In this document: positions 43,981-52,249 of the stretch, in pieces
Numbering within the stretch: position 1 is the first letter of the stretch
How the letters are laid out: every line of letters starts with the position of its first letter
Origin: GCA-2720865 sp047630275
GTDB lineage: Bacteria > Bdellovibrionota > Bacteriovoracia > Bacteriovoracales > Bacteriovoracaceae
Assembly: GCA_047630275.1 (NCBI GenBank)
Contig: JBLHVN010000001.1
Coordinates: 1,860,001 to 1,924,000, forward strand
Length of the DNA: 64,000 nt
Direction of reading: 5' to 3'
Notes under the pieces: model-generated
Told to the model about the DNA's origin: nothing
Database searches by the model: none
What the model saw: the letters and a program-made list of their open reading frames with translations, nothing else
Made by a program: the position numbers and the translations under genes

Positions 43981-44397
43981 TTGAGTAAAGAAAACTTTCA
44001 ATATAGTCAGACAAGTGAACTGCTGCAAATCGAAGCGGCGCCTTTCTATATTCCAGAGAGGTCTTCACCAGTAGATAATTACTTCTTCTATGCCTACACA
44101 ATCAAGATCACAAATCACGGTCAACAAAGAGTTCAACTCATCTCTCGCCATTGGCTTATACGAAATGGAAAGAAAGAAGAGAACGAAGTTCGTGGTGAAG
44201 GCGTTGTTGGCGAGAAGCCTTTTATTGAGCCTGGTGAATCTTATCAATACACTAGTTTTTGCCCCATCACGACTCCAACAGGAAACATGAGAGGCAAGTT
44301 TAAGTTTAAAAACGAAGCTGATCTTGATTTTTGGGTACCGATTCCCCTCTTTTTCTTAAGGAAACCGGAAACCTTTTTCCCACAAGCTCACGCTTAG
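43981..44397 (+). CDS. apaG: ApaG (Co2+/Mg2+ efflux-associated) protein
   Basis: The protein has 138 residues, an immunoglobulin-like all-beta domain. The family signature is visible: YFFYAYTIKITNHG, LISRHWLI, GEGVVGEKPFIEPGESYQYTSFCPI and the GNMRGKFKF end. ApaG is a cytoplasmic protein of unclear role, linked to Co2+/Mg2+ homeostasis in enterobacteria. The TTG start is supported by AAGGGG about nine bases upstream and the promoter at 43925-43953. Its stop is one base from the end of the convergent exported-protein gene. Confidence 0.93.
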   Translation: MSKENFQYSQTSELLQIEAAPFYIPERSSPVDNYFFYAYTIKITNHGQQRVQLISRHWLIRNGKKEENEVRGEGVVGEKPFIEPGESYQYTSFCPITTPTGNMRGKFKFKNEADLDFWVPIPLFFLRKPETFFPQAHA

Positions 44398-44398
44398 G

Positions 44399-44971
44399 CT
44401 ACTTTCTTAATTTCGAAACAATTGTATAAGCACCAATGAACTTAACTTTCTTTATAGTCATTTGTACTTTTAACCAACCAGTGGCCTTTACATCTTTATG
44501 GTACCAAACATAGGCCCACCATTTTCCAGAGATTGGAAGTACCTTAACTTTATAAGCATCTTTGAAAGCCCCAACGTCTTCTCTTCCTTCAAAGACCAAG
44601 GTGGCCTGATCGTTTTGAAGCTGACCATCTCTTTCTAAGAGTTGATAACCCTCAGGGGTAGCAAACTCAATGGGAAGGATCTGATCGATCCCACCTGATT
44701 GATGCTTCTTAGGAAAAGGAACAAATAACTTAGGCTTGATCTTATATCTTAAAGAAACAATAAACTCTCTTTCGTTAAGTTTTAAGTTAGTGATCTTGAT
44801 ATCACCGCTCTTATGATACTTACCTTTTTGAATATCGTGATTAATAGTGGCCTGACCGTCGATCAGAGCGTCTAACTCTTCATTAAAGTCGTGAATAAAG
44901 GCTTTTGACTCAAATGAAAACATGGCTACGGCAACCAATAGTGCCAAAGCACCGTACTGGGCTAACTTCAT
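44399..44971 (-). CDS. Exported protein of unknown function
   Basis: The protein has 190 residues from an ATG with GGGAGG six bases upstream; two earlier in-frame starts overlap that ribosome site. A signal peptide ends SKAF near 23. The mature protein is beta-rich with a Trp-rich patch (GKWWAYVWYHK near 153-163). No family is recognised. It ends one base from the apaG stop on the other strand. Confidence 0.65.
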   Translation of the reverse strand: MKLAQYGALALLVAVAMFSFESKAFIHDFNEELDALIDGQATINHDIQKGKYHKSGDIKITNLKLNEREFIVSLRYKIKPKLFVPFPKKHQSGGIDQILPIEFATPEGYQLLERDGQLQNDQATLVFEGREDVGAFKDAYKVKVLPISGKWWAYVWYHKDVKATGWLKVQMTIKKVKFIGAYTIVSKLRK

Positions 44972-45090
44972 CAACATCCTCCCTGACATTGCAACTGTAC
45001 TCTAATACTTAATTAAAGCAGTATATTTTAAGGCTGTCCCTTGCAAACGCTGCTTGTAAGATTTTGTTACCCGACAAAATAAGACATATA

Positions 45091-45120
45091 TTCGCAAGAA
45101 ATCCCAACTTTGGCTATACT
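45091..45120 (+). promoter_or_regulatory. Promoter with -10 six bases from the start codon (leaderless)
   Basis: TTCGCA (45091-45096), an 18-base spacer and TATACT (45115-45120) end six bases before the ATG at 45127. No ribosome site lies between, so the mRNA probably has no leader. Confidence 0.5.
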
Positions 45121-45126
45121 AGGTCA

Positions 45127-46071
45127 ATGAAAAAACTTATCTGCGTCATTATCCTGCTCTTTACCTCTTGCCAAAATATGGCCATCGAAAGAAGCCCTAA
45201 CAGCTTTGATTATAAATTTGTTCCAAGCGCCACTTGTGATGAAGTGCAAACCACTCTTCAAGACTTAAATAGCCACAAAGAGTTTAAGTATGATCCAAAT
45301 GAAACCTCTAAATGGATTAGCGCTAAAACCAAGAAACCAAAGGCCATCGCTCTTGTGGCCCATGGACTTAACTTAAGACCAAGCAAGATGGATTCCTTAG
45401 TGGAAGTTTTAACTAAAGAAAATATAGAAGTACTTCGTATAAGCCTTGGGGGTCACCGAGGCTCTAAAAGAGAAGGCCTCTTTAATACTCACCAAGGGTG
45501 GAGGAATGAATTCCAGGCCCATTACTGCTTGGCCCTCAAAAAAGCATCAAAAGAATCTCTTCCCATCTATTACTTAGGTTTTTCCCTAGGCGCCTTAATT
45601 GGCTTAGACTTTTTAAACACTCAAGACTTTCATCATGTAAAGAAAATGGTCCTCATCTCACCGGCCTCTGATGTTCATTGGTACAGTAAGATTCCTGGGA
45701 AGTTAGGATGGATGGGTGGCAGGATAAGCTTACCGAGCAAGAACTTAAAGGAATACAGAAGCCAACCAAGCACCAGCTTAGCCTCATATAAGTCAATGAA
45801 GCTTTCACAAAAATCCTTAGAGGAGATGAATATTAACTCCCTCAATATTCCAACTCTTATATATGTAGACCCTGATGATGAACTCGTTAGTATGAAAAAC
45901 ATTAAAAGAAGAATTTTAAAAAACTCCCTCGATCAATGGAAGCTTACCGAGATCTCAAACAAAGGATCCACTCTTAAGAAGACTTATCACCACCTTGTAG
46001 TTGATAGGCCAAGCATGGGCCCGCTTCTTTGGGAGAGGGTCACCTCTGAAATCAAAAATCATTTCAAGTAG
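45127..46071 (+). CDS. Alpha/beta-hydrolase lipoprotein
   Basis: The protein has 314 residues. A lipoprotein signal (LLFTSC, Cys15) begins at the ATG at 45127; a start 63 bases upstream would lie before the signal. The hydrolase core shows the VAHGLN oxyanion strand, the nucleophile elbow YLGFSLGAL, an acid in YVDPDDELV and a His in YHHLVVD. It resembles lysophospholipase/monoacylglycerol lipase-like enzymes. It would be anchored in the inner or outer membrane and act on lipids or esters, possibly of prey; the substrate is unknown. Confidence 0.8.
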   Translation: MKKLICVIILLFTSCQNMAIERSPNSFDYKFVPSATCDEVQTTLQDLNSHKEFKYDPNETSKWISAKTKKPKAIALVAHGLNLRPSKMDSLVEVLTKENIEVLRISLGGHRGSKREGLFNTHQGWRNEFQAHYCLALKKASKESLPIYYLGFSLGALIGLDFLNTQDFHHVKKMVLISPASDVHWYSKIPGKLGWMGGRISLPSKNLKEYRSQPSTSLASYKSMKLSQKSLEEMNINSLNIPTLIYVDPDDELVSMKNIKRRILKNSLDQWKLTEISNKGSTLKKTYHHLVVDRPSMGPLLWERVTSEIKNHFK

Positions 46072-46155
46072 TTACTCCCTTTAACCGAGGCAAATACTTC
46101 AACAATTCTAGAGTGTTAGCGAAATCGGAATCTCCGTGGTACCATTATAAAAGAA

Positions 46156-46180
46156 CCTATTCGGAAGGTAGCCGAATAGG
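46156..46180 (+). repeat. Perfect 9-bp inverted repeat just upstream of the HNH gene
   Basis: CCTATTCGG (46156-46164), a 7-base loop and CCGAATAGG (46172-46180) are perfectly complementary. The next twelve bases, GGACT-GG-AGTCC, also form a small hairpin holding the GGAG ribosome site. The start codon is at 46195. This could be an operator or a translation-controlling leader structure. Confidence 0.6.
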
Positions 46181-46194
46181 ACTGGAGTCCAAGC

Positions 46195-46713
46195 ATGAGA
46201 ACGTTAGTGCTGGATAGTACGTACTTCCCGGTTAAGATCGTAGGCTGGCAAAAGGCCATGATTCTAATGATCACAGGAAGGGCCGAAATCGTCACAGAGT
46301 ATGAAGACAATATAATACGGTCGGTAAGCGAATCCTTTCAGCTTCCAAAAATCCTACGCCTAAATAACAAACACAAAGCCCAGAAGAAAGTTAAGTTCAC
46401 CCGCCTCAATGTCTTTTGGCGAGATGCTTTTAAATGTCAGTACTGTTTAACCCAACTTCCGGCCAATCAGCTCACCTTTGATCACGTTGTTCCCTCCTCA
46501 AAAGGTGGTCCCACTTCTTGGGAGAACGTCGTCACTTGCTGCGTGGGTTGTAATACGAAAAAGAGTGATAAGTCCTTAAAAAAATCTGGAATGAAGTTAT
46601 ATAAGAAACCCATCCAACCAGATTGGTCTCCTCAACTTTGCTTACGCTTAAAGATTGATGACCCTGATGAATGGTATGATTGGCTCCCTGGTAGCAGGGC
46701 CCTCGCCTGTTAA
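46195..46713 (+). CDS. HNH endonuclease-family protein
   Basis: The protein has 172 residues. An N-terminal part (VLDSTYFPVKIVGWQKAM, with TGRAEIV) is typical of a widespread bacterial HNH protein. The HNH core contains CQYC (81-84), TFDHVVPSSKGGPTSWENVV with Asp96/His97 and Asn111, and CCVGCN (115-120). The four outer cysteines probably hold zinc. HNH domains cut DNA; this group's role is not established, and no partner methylase is present. The leader carries two hairpins covering the ribosome site. Its stop is one base from the convergent exported-protein gene. Confidence 0.88.
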   Translation: MRTLVLDSTYFPVKIVGWQKAMILMITGRAEIVTEYEDNIIRSVSESFQLPKILRLNNKHKAQKKVKFTRLNVFWRDAFKCQYCLTQLPANQLTFDHVVPSSKGGPTSWENVVTCCVGCNTKKSDKSLKKSGMKLYKKPIQPDWSPQLCLRLKIDDPDEWYDWLPGSRALAC

Positions 46714-46714
46714 C

Positions 46715-47521
46715 TTATTCTTCGTCTTCTTCGACAGGTGTTAGGTGTTTTTCACCATCTCCATCGTGATGAATCTCTAATTCTACAACAACTCTAATAG
46801 TTCCAACGTCATCAGCAGAATAAGCATTGAAGGGATCATCTTTGAGATCTTTTGCTTCCATCTTCTTTATCCAAAGATTTCTTCCATCTCCTAGTGACCA
46901 TTTATTAAAACCTGGCTTTTGATAATCTGGTTTTGCGTTAACTTTAAAAGACTTTGCGCTTGCCAGAGTGGTTCTTTCAAAGGCGCCAGGACCACCCTTT
47001 ACGTCAACTGCACTGTATTGAATTGTTTCAACACCGTTTTCGTCAGTAAAGACTTGAGTATGAAAGTAACGGGTGCCTGGTAGGTTCTTCTCCGTTCTTA
47101 CAATCTTCATAGTCCCTGTGTAGGGGTTACTATCAACAGAAGTCACAGGTCTTAGACCTAGAGAGATAAGAGATTCCCTCAGAGCTTTGGTGTCTTTCTT
47201 AAGAGCGATAGTGTCGCTGATCAATTCCGTCATCTTAACGACTGAGACTTCGTATTCATCTTTAGGTTCGAAATCTGGGACCTTAACAGGCTTATCTTGA
47301 TTAGGTTTTTTAACTTTATGATCATGGGCCTTAGTGACTTTTGAAGGGCCGCTTTTAACATCTTTAACAAAGGGTGATTTTTGGGTTGCGCCCTTTAAAG
47401 GAGCGCTCTCATGACTTGTTTCATCTTCATGATCATGAGAGTTATCTGTTGGGCCATTTACTGAATAATAATAAGTAATACTTAAGAATATTATTAAAAC
47501 GATACCTAGAGCTTTTTTCAT
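46715..47521 (-). CDS. Exported or membrane-anchored His/Asp-rich protein
   Basis: The protein has 268 residues. The N-terminus is a hydrophobic segment (about 5-20) that is either a signal peptide or an anchor. It is followed by a His/Asp/Glu-rich stretch (NSHDHEDETSHE) and a Lys/Pro-rich linker to about residue 85. The C-terminal part is a folded domain with beta strands and ends in a very acidic tail. The His/Asp runs could bind metals. No family is recognised. The start codon directly follows the stop of the upstream M23-like gene on the same strand, so they are co-transcribed. Confidence 0.65.
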   Translation of the reverse strand: MKKALGIVLIIFLSITYYYSVNGPTDNSHDHEDETSHESAPLKGATQKSPFVKDVKSGPSKVTKAHDHKVKKPNQDKPVKVPDFEPKDEYEVSVVKMTELISDTIALKKDTKALRESLISLGLRPVTSVDSNPYTGTMKIVRTEKNLPGTRYFHTQVFTDENGVETIQYSAVDVKGGPGAFERTTLASAKSFKVNAKPDYQKPGFNKWSLGDGRNLWIKKMEAKDLKDDPFNAYSADDVGTIRVVVELEIHHDGDGEKHLTPVEEDEE

Positions 47522-49174
47522 TTAAAACTTTCCGTCTTCCCATTTTAGTAAGTACGGAGTTGGATCAAGAAGATCTTTTCTTCTTTGATACTTATTAGCG
47601 CTACTTGATTTATCAGATAGAGGGCCCGTTAACTTACCGCTGTATAGTTCAAAGTGTAACATAGGACGGCAGCAATTTGAATTTACTTTACCAATATAGC
47701 CTACACGATCACCCATTTTGATCGGTTTATCCTTAGAGATATTCTTACTAGCTTTAGTTCCAGTAATCTCTCCATACCTAGCAATAAACCCACCATCGTG
47801 CCTAACTTCTAGGGCGTAGGTTCCTTCGTAGAAATAATAGAGGTTTCTTAAGATGACCCCAGGGGCCACTGACAGCGCTGGCTCATCTTTGTAACGGTAA
47901 AGATCACAGGCAGCGTGAAGACGTCCGCCAGATCTTCCTGCATTAAATTTTCTCATTCCACTTGTATAAGCGTGAGTTGGTTTTTTAACCAGAGGAAATT
48001 CACAGCATTCTTCATCATCAATACTTTCAATAACCGCATTATGATTTCTAATAAAAGTATTGTTATTGATCCACTTACAATCTGCTTTTGCTTTAACAAA
48101 GCTCTTTGCTACCCATCCAACAGTTTCATCTTTTGCTTCCCTATCAGGGAACTCTGCTTTTACAAAGGTGTAGACTGAGCCGTTGATTTCTTTAACTTGC
48201 TCATTTTCACCATCCCAGCTTTGAAAGACTTTTACTTTTTCTCCGCGGACAGCGCTAAAGAGTACTTTTCTTAAGTCTATGTCTCTAACATTAAGAGTAT
48301 CAGTTCCGATACAAACGACATTCTCTACGCCGCCAGTAACAACTTCTTCAACTTCTTCACTTGTTTCTTCAATCTCTATAACTTCAGGAGCTGGCTCCTC
48401 TGGCCTTGGGTCTAGCACTTCTGATGGATCTAGTGATCCAGTGAGATCACCAATATAATCTGAACCGGCATCTGCTAATAGATCAGTTACCCTTATTGGC
48501 TCTAAAACTGTAGGGATTAATTTATGCGCCTTAATCTTTGAGATGGCTTCGTAGGATCTAAAGATAGACGTCTCATCCCAATAAACTCCTACTAAGGCAG
48601 AAGGCTCTTCTAGGTTCTCAGGAGTATAAACTCTAAAGAGAATGTATTCTCTTTGAGATCCAAACTCTCCACAGATCAATTTATAATAACTTCCTTCCGC
48701 AGCAATATGCCACATGGTTCCAACTAAAGAATCTCTTATATCTCCAAGCGAAGACTCCGGCGTTCCATTCTTTAGAGAAAGGACATAGTCTTCAGCAGGT
48801 AATAATGATCGCGTATAAAGATAACCTTTATCCCCTCTTTCAGAGAACCATCTATTTGGCCTTACTCCAGCTAATTGGTTACGGGCCACAACTTCCATAC
48901 TCTCGAAGTCTTTCTTTCTTTTTCCATCTATTAATTTAACTAAAGAGTTATTTACTAAATGAGACTGACGAACACCTTTATAGTTACGAAGGTTTTCAGT
49001 GATGCTTACTTTCTTTCCAAAGTACTGAGAAAAACGAAACCTATTCGTCTCTGCCTCAACAATTCCACAGCCCTTAGCAGGCACAAGTTTGTCCTGATTA
49101 TCCCAATAGAAAAGTGGGGTGGCGAAAGCTGAGTTTGTCATCAGCAGGAGAAGGAGGAGAAGAGCTTTTTTCAT
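47522..49174 (-). CDS. Exported SH3b plus M23-like protein with altered active site
   Basis: The protein has 550 residues. A signal peptide ends SAFA (18). Residues about 285-365 resemble a bacterial SH3 domain, after an acidic linker (255-280). Residues 405-545 match the M23 (LytM) peptidase fold, and the zinc ligands are present: His420 and Asp424 (RLHAACD) and His507 (LHFEL). The two catalytic histidines are missing: Met505 replaces the first His of HxH, and Glu469 replaces the His of the YxHL strand (RYGEIT). It therefore looks inactive as a classical endopeptidase, like EnvC-type activators, or has changed chemistry. It is co-transcribed with the following His-rich protein. Confidence 0.8.
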   Translation of the reverse strand: MKKALLLLLLLMTNSAFATPLFYWDNQDKLVPAKGCGIVEAETNRFRFSQYFGKKVSITENLRNYKGVRQSHLVNNSLVKLIDGKRKKDFESMEVVARNQLAGVRPNRWFSERGDKGYLYTRSLLPAEDYVLSLKNGTPESSLGDIRDSLVGTMWHIAAEGSYYKLICGEFGSQREYILFRVYTPENLEEPSALVGVYWDETSIFRSYEAISKIKAHKLIPTVLEPIRVTDLLADAGSDYIGDLTGSLDPSEVLDPRPEEPAPEVIEIEETSEEVEEVVTGGVENVVCIGTDTLNVRDIDLRKVLFSAVRGEKVKVFQSWDGENEQVKEINGSVYTFVKAEFPDREAKDETVGWVAKSFVKAKADCKWINNNTFIRNHNAVIESIDDEECCEFPLVKKPTHAYTSGMRKFNAGRSGGRLHAACDLYRYKDEPALSVAPGVILRNLYYFYEGTYALEVRHDGGFIARYGEITGTKASKNISKDKPIKMGDRVGYIGKVNSNCCRPMLHFELYSGKLTGPLSDKSSSANKYQRRKDLLDPTPYLLKWEDGKF

Positions 49175-49304
49175 AGTTCAGTTTCAACTTGGTTAAGGGT
49201 TTGATTTATAAAAGCATAGATAGGTGTTTGATCATAGGGACTCTGTAATCTTTACGCACTGCATAGTCATGACGATATTAATAAAATCGGGGGTTTAAAT
49301 CCTA

Positions 49305-49333
49305 TTGTCAGCCAATCGGCCGCTCTTTATAAT
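49305..49333 (+). promoter_or_regulatory. Near-consensus promoter giving a leaderless tldD transcript
   Basis: TTGTCA (49305-49310), exactly 17 bases, then a perfect TATAAT (49328-49333). The ATG is at 49340, where transcription would start, and no ribosome site is present. Confidence 0.65.
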
Positions 49334-49339
49334 CCGCTC

Positions 49340-50812
49340 ATGATAGAGCAAGAAATTAAAGACACCTTAAATGAACTAAAGACCCAAGGAGTGGATTACG
49401 CAGATATCCGCTTTCACTCAACTGATTTGAACGAACATATTCATATCAGAGATGGGCTCATGAAGAACTACCGCATGCAGAGTAAATCAGGTTACGGAGT
49501 AAGAGTTCTCTGTGATGGTGCGTGGGGTTTCTTTAGCAGTGAAGACCCCAAGTTGTTAAAGGCCACGGCAAAGGTGGCCCTTGAGAAGGCTCGCTCTGCT
49601 TCAATGTTTATTCAAGAGAAGGTTCTATTAGCTCCAAAAAAAGCTTTTAAAGATACCTATTCATCGAATGTCGGAATTGATCCTTTTAGTGTCAGCTTAG
49701 AAGAAAAAATAGAACTCTTAAGAAAGATCAATTCCAAGCTTACTCATGACTCTTTTGATTTTGTGGGAGCAGGAGCTAGTTTTAGTAAGAGAGTTGTTCT
49801 TTTCTTTGATACAGAAGGATCAGAGATTCAGAAGAACATTCTTGAAGTAGACCCCTCTTTTTATGCCTACGCTAAGGACTCAGACGGACTTAACCAAAGC
49901 CGCTCTTATATCATGTATCAAAATAGTAGCCCTGACTCTACTGTTGGATACGAAAACCTCCTTGATGAAAAACAATTCCTCGGTCACCCACAAAGGATTA
50001 AAGAGGAGCTCATCTCTGTTTTAGAAGCTCCAATTCAAAAAGAAGAAGTATGCTCATTGATTCCCATGCCTGAGATGATGGCCCTGCAAACCCATGAGAC
50101 TATAGGTCACGCCCTTGAGCTTGATCGAATCTTAGGTTACGAATTAAGTTACGCCGGTGGCTCTCATGTTGACCTTGAGCATTTTAATACCCTCGAGTTT
50201 GGCAGTAAGAAGCTTAATGCAAGAGCTTCTGGCATCACACCAAACTCTCCAGGTACTGAAGGCTATGATGATGATGGTGTAAAAGGCATTGATGTTCAAA
50301 TGATTGAAAATGGAGTCTTAAGAAATGCCATTACCTCAAGGCAAATGATCATTGAAGCCAACAAAAAAGCGGGCAAAGAGATCTTCACTGAAAGTGGCGG
50401 GGCTTGTAGAGCGCAAAGCTATAACTGCCTTCCTATTGAAAGAATGAATAATATCAATATTGATCCCGGCAATGATGGCTCTCTTGAAGATATCATCGCA
50501 AAGACAGAAGATGGCCTCATGGTTGAAACTCCAAGGTCTTGGTCTATTGGTTCAAATAGGGAGAACTTTCATTTTGCTTGTGAAATTGGCTGGAAGATAA
50601 GAGACGGCAAGATAGATTCTGTAGTGAGAAATCCCACCTATAAAGGAGACTCACTTAATTTTTGGCATTCTCTTGATATGGTTGGTGATAAATCCACATG
50701 GCAACTTCAACAAGTTTATAATTGCGGAAAAGGACAACCTAATCAAGTCATGCACCTTGCCCACGGAATACCAGCGTGCCGATTTGATAAAGTAACAGTT
50801 GGGAATAAGTAA
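49340..50812 (+). CDS. tldD: TldD metalloprotease
   Basis: The protein has 490 residues. The active subunit of the TldD-TldE peptidase, it is a cytoplasmic zinc protease that trims unfolded peptides and, in some bacteria, matures microcins or degrades CcdA. The zinc motif HETIGH is at 252-257, with a further ligand expected in the C-terminal part. The N-terminal YADIRFHSTDLNEHIHIRDG and SYAGGSHVDLEHF fit the family. It is followed with a one-base overlap by its inactive partner gene. The promoter is so close that the mRNA is probably leaderless. Confidence 0.95.
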   Translation: MIEQEIKDTLNELKTQGVDYADIRFHSTDLNEHIHIRDGLMKNYRMQSKSGYGVRVLCDGAWGFFSSEDPKLLKATAKVALEKARSASMFIQEKVLLAPKKAFKDTYSSNVGIDPFSVSLEEKIELLRKINSKLTHDSFDFVGAGASFSKRVVLFFDTEGSEIQKNILEVDPSFYAYAKDSDGLNQSRSYIMYQNSSPDSTVGYENLLDEKQFLGHPQRIKEELISVLEAPIQKEEVCSLIPMPEMMALQTHETIGHALELDRILGYELSYAGGSHVDLEHFNTLEFGSKKLNARASGITPNSPGTEGYDDDGVKGIDVQMIENGVLRNAITSRQMIIEANKKAGKEIFTESGGACRAQSYNCLPIERMNNINIDPGNDGSLEDIIAKTEDGLMVETPRSWSIGSNRENFHFACEIGWKIRDGKIDSVVRNPTYKGDSLNFWHSLDMVGDKSTWQLQQVYNCGKGQPNQVMHLAHGIPACRFDKVTVGNK

Positions 50813-52206
50813 TGAATAAAAGTATTGTCCTACACGGCCTTAAAAAAATAATTGCCTCCTTTAAAGACTCCGGGGTTGATATTTCATTAACTTATAGAGG
50901 GGAAAAATCTCATCTTATCCGAGCGGGAAGAAACCAAATCTCTCTTAATGTAGGAGAAGAAGGATCAAGCTTCCAAGTCAAGATTCAAAAAGAAAAACGC
51001 TTTATAGCTGGATCCTTAACCGCGGAAGAAAATGATACTGACAAAGTTGAGGCCTATATTAATGAGCTTATTTCTAAGATTGACCTTATGCCAGAGGTGC
51101 CTCACTTAAAAGAAATGAGCCCACAAGCCGAGGCCATAGAGCAAGAGGAGGCCGACCCAAAGATTAGAGAGTTTGATTCGTCGATAGCAGTAAAATACTT
51201 TAAAGATGCCTTTGAATTATTTAAAGCTGAGAATATAGAAGTCTCAGGGGCCTTCAGTGCTGGTTTTCACAATATTGCCATCGTCTCTACTTTATCCCCA
51301 GTCCCTTCTTACTATGAAGGAACTGACTTTAACATAGAGCTTGTTCTTCAATTACTTGATCATGATAAGAAAGAATTAAGGGTTTCTCAGGTAGGCAGGA
51401 GCCTAAGTGATTATGATCCAGAGAAGACTTATCAGCATTTAAAGAAAGTAATGAAGATAAAGTCTCAAACCAAAAGAATAGACCTTCCTCCAGGAAAGTA
51501 TGATGTCATCTTTCATGCGGACGCTTTTGCAGAGATGACGGCCTATATGTCTTGGCTCACTTTTAGTGGAGATCATTGGCTCTATCAAACTGGTATGCTC
51601 CAAAAAGGAAGCCACGACCTAGGCACTAAGATCTTCGGGGAGAACTTTAATATCTCCGATGACCCTCATGATGAAGAAGTCTTGTTTCATCGTCCCTTTG
51701 GGCTAAACGGTGTAGTGCGGAATAAAACCACTCCTGTAAAAACAGGAATTATTGAGAGTCTCTATCACTCAGATAAAGAGACTTCTGATAAATTTAATGT
51801 AGAGGTCAATAATTGTAGTAGTGTATCTAGCTTTAAAGTCTCTAAGGGAGATGGGCCTAATAGTTTTGAAGAACTTGCTTTAAATTCAAAAACAAAAACT
51901 CTTTATATTCCTTTTATCCACTATATGAATTTTACTAACCCGGCAAAAGGTGAGTTTACGGGGACAAGCCGTTTTGGGACCTTCCTTCTAGAGGATGGAA
52001 AACTAAAGAACCATATCTACAATTTAAGGATAAACGATTCTTTTCATCATATCTTTAATCAAATTGAATGGCTTAGTTCTAAATTAGAGCATGTAAACCT
52101 CTCAAACACTTACGGGCTAAGACTCGCAAACTCTCTCACCTGTCCCCGTTATGTAAAGGTCTCTGGAGTAAATATAAGTGGTTCAAGCGGAACTTCTAAA
52201 GCCTAG
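50812..52206 (+). CDS. tldE: TldE/PmbA, non-catalytic partner of TldD
   Basis: The protein has 464 residues. It is homologous to TldD but lacks an HExxxH zinc motif; the equivalent region around residue 240 reads HADAFAEMTAYMSWLTFSG. The N-terminal DVSLTYRGE-type strand and the C-terminal GTSRFGTFLLEDGKL are family features. It forms a heterodimer with TldD and shapes the substrate tunnel. The ATG overlaps the tldD stop by one base. No operonic substrate gene was recognised. Confidence 0.93.
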   Translation: MNKSIVLHGLKKIIASFKDSGVDISLTYRGEKSHLIRAGRNQISLNVGEEGSSFQVKIQKEKRFIAGSLTAEENDTDKVEAYINELISKIDLMPEVPHLKEMSPQAEAIEQEEADPKIREFDSSIAVKYFKDAFELFKAENIEVSGAFSAGFHNIAIVSTLSPVPSYYEGTDFNIELVLQLLDHDKKELRVSQVGRSLSDYDPEKTYQHLKKVMKIKSQTKRIDLPPGKYDVIFHADAFAEMTAYMSWLTFSGDHWLYQTGMLQKGSHDLGTKIFGENFNISDDPHDEEVLFHRPFGLNGVVRNKTTPVKTGIIESLYHSDKETSDKFNVEVNNCSSVSSFKVSKGDGPNSFEELALNSKTKTLYIPFIHYMNFTNPAKGEFTGTSRFGTFLLEDGKLKNHIYNLRINDSFHHIFNQIEWLSSKLEHVNLSNTYGLRLANSLTCPRYVKVSGVNISGSSGTSKA

Positions 52207-52213
52207 TTAAATG

Positions 52214-52227
52214 TTAGGTAATTACTT
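52214..52227. repeat. 14-base motif TTAGGTAATTACTT, copy 1
   Basis: The same 14 bases occur again at 58235-58248. Each copy begins 36-40 bases upstream of a start codon (52250 and 58275), and each contains the palindrome GTAATTAC. This may be a shared regulatory site, though chance cannot be excluded in AT-rich DNA. Confidence 0.35.
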
Positions 52228-52249
52228 AGAGTTAGGTTAAAATAAGGGA

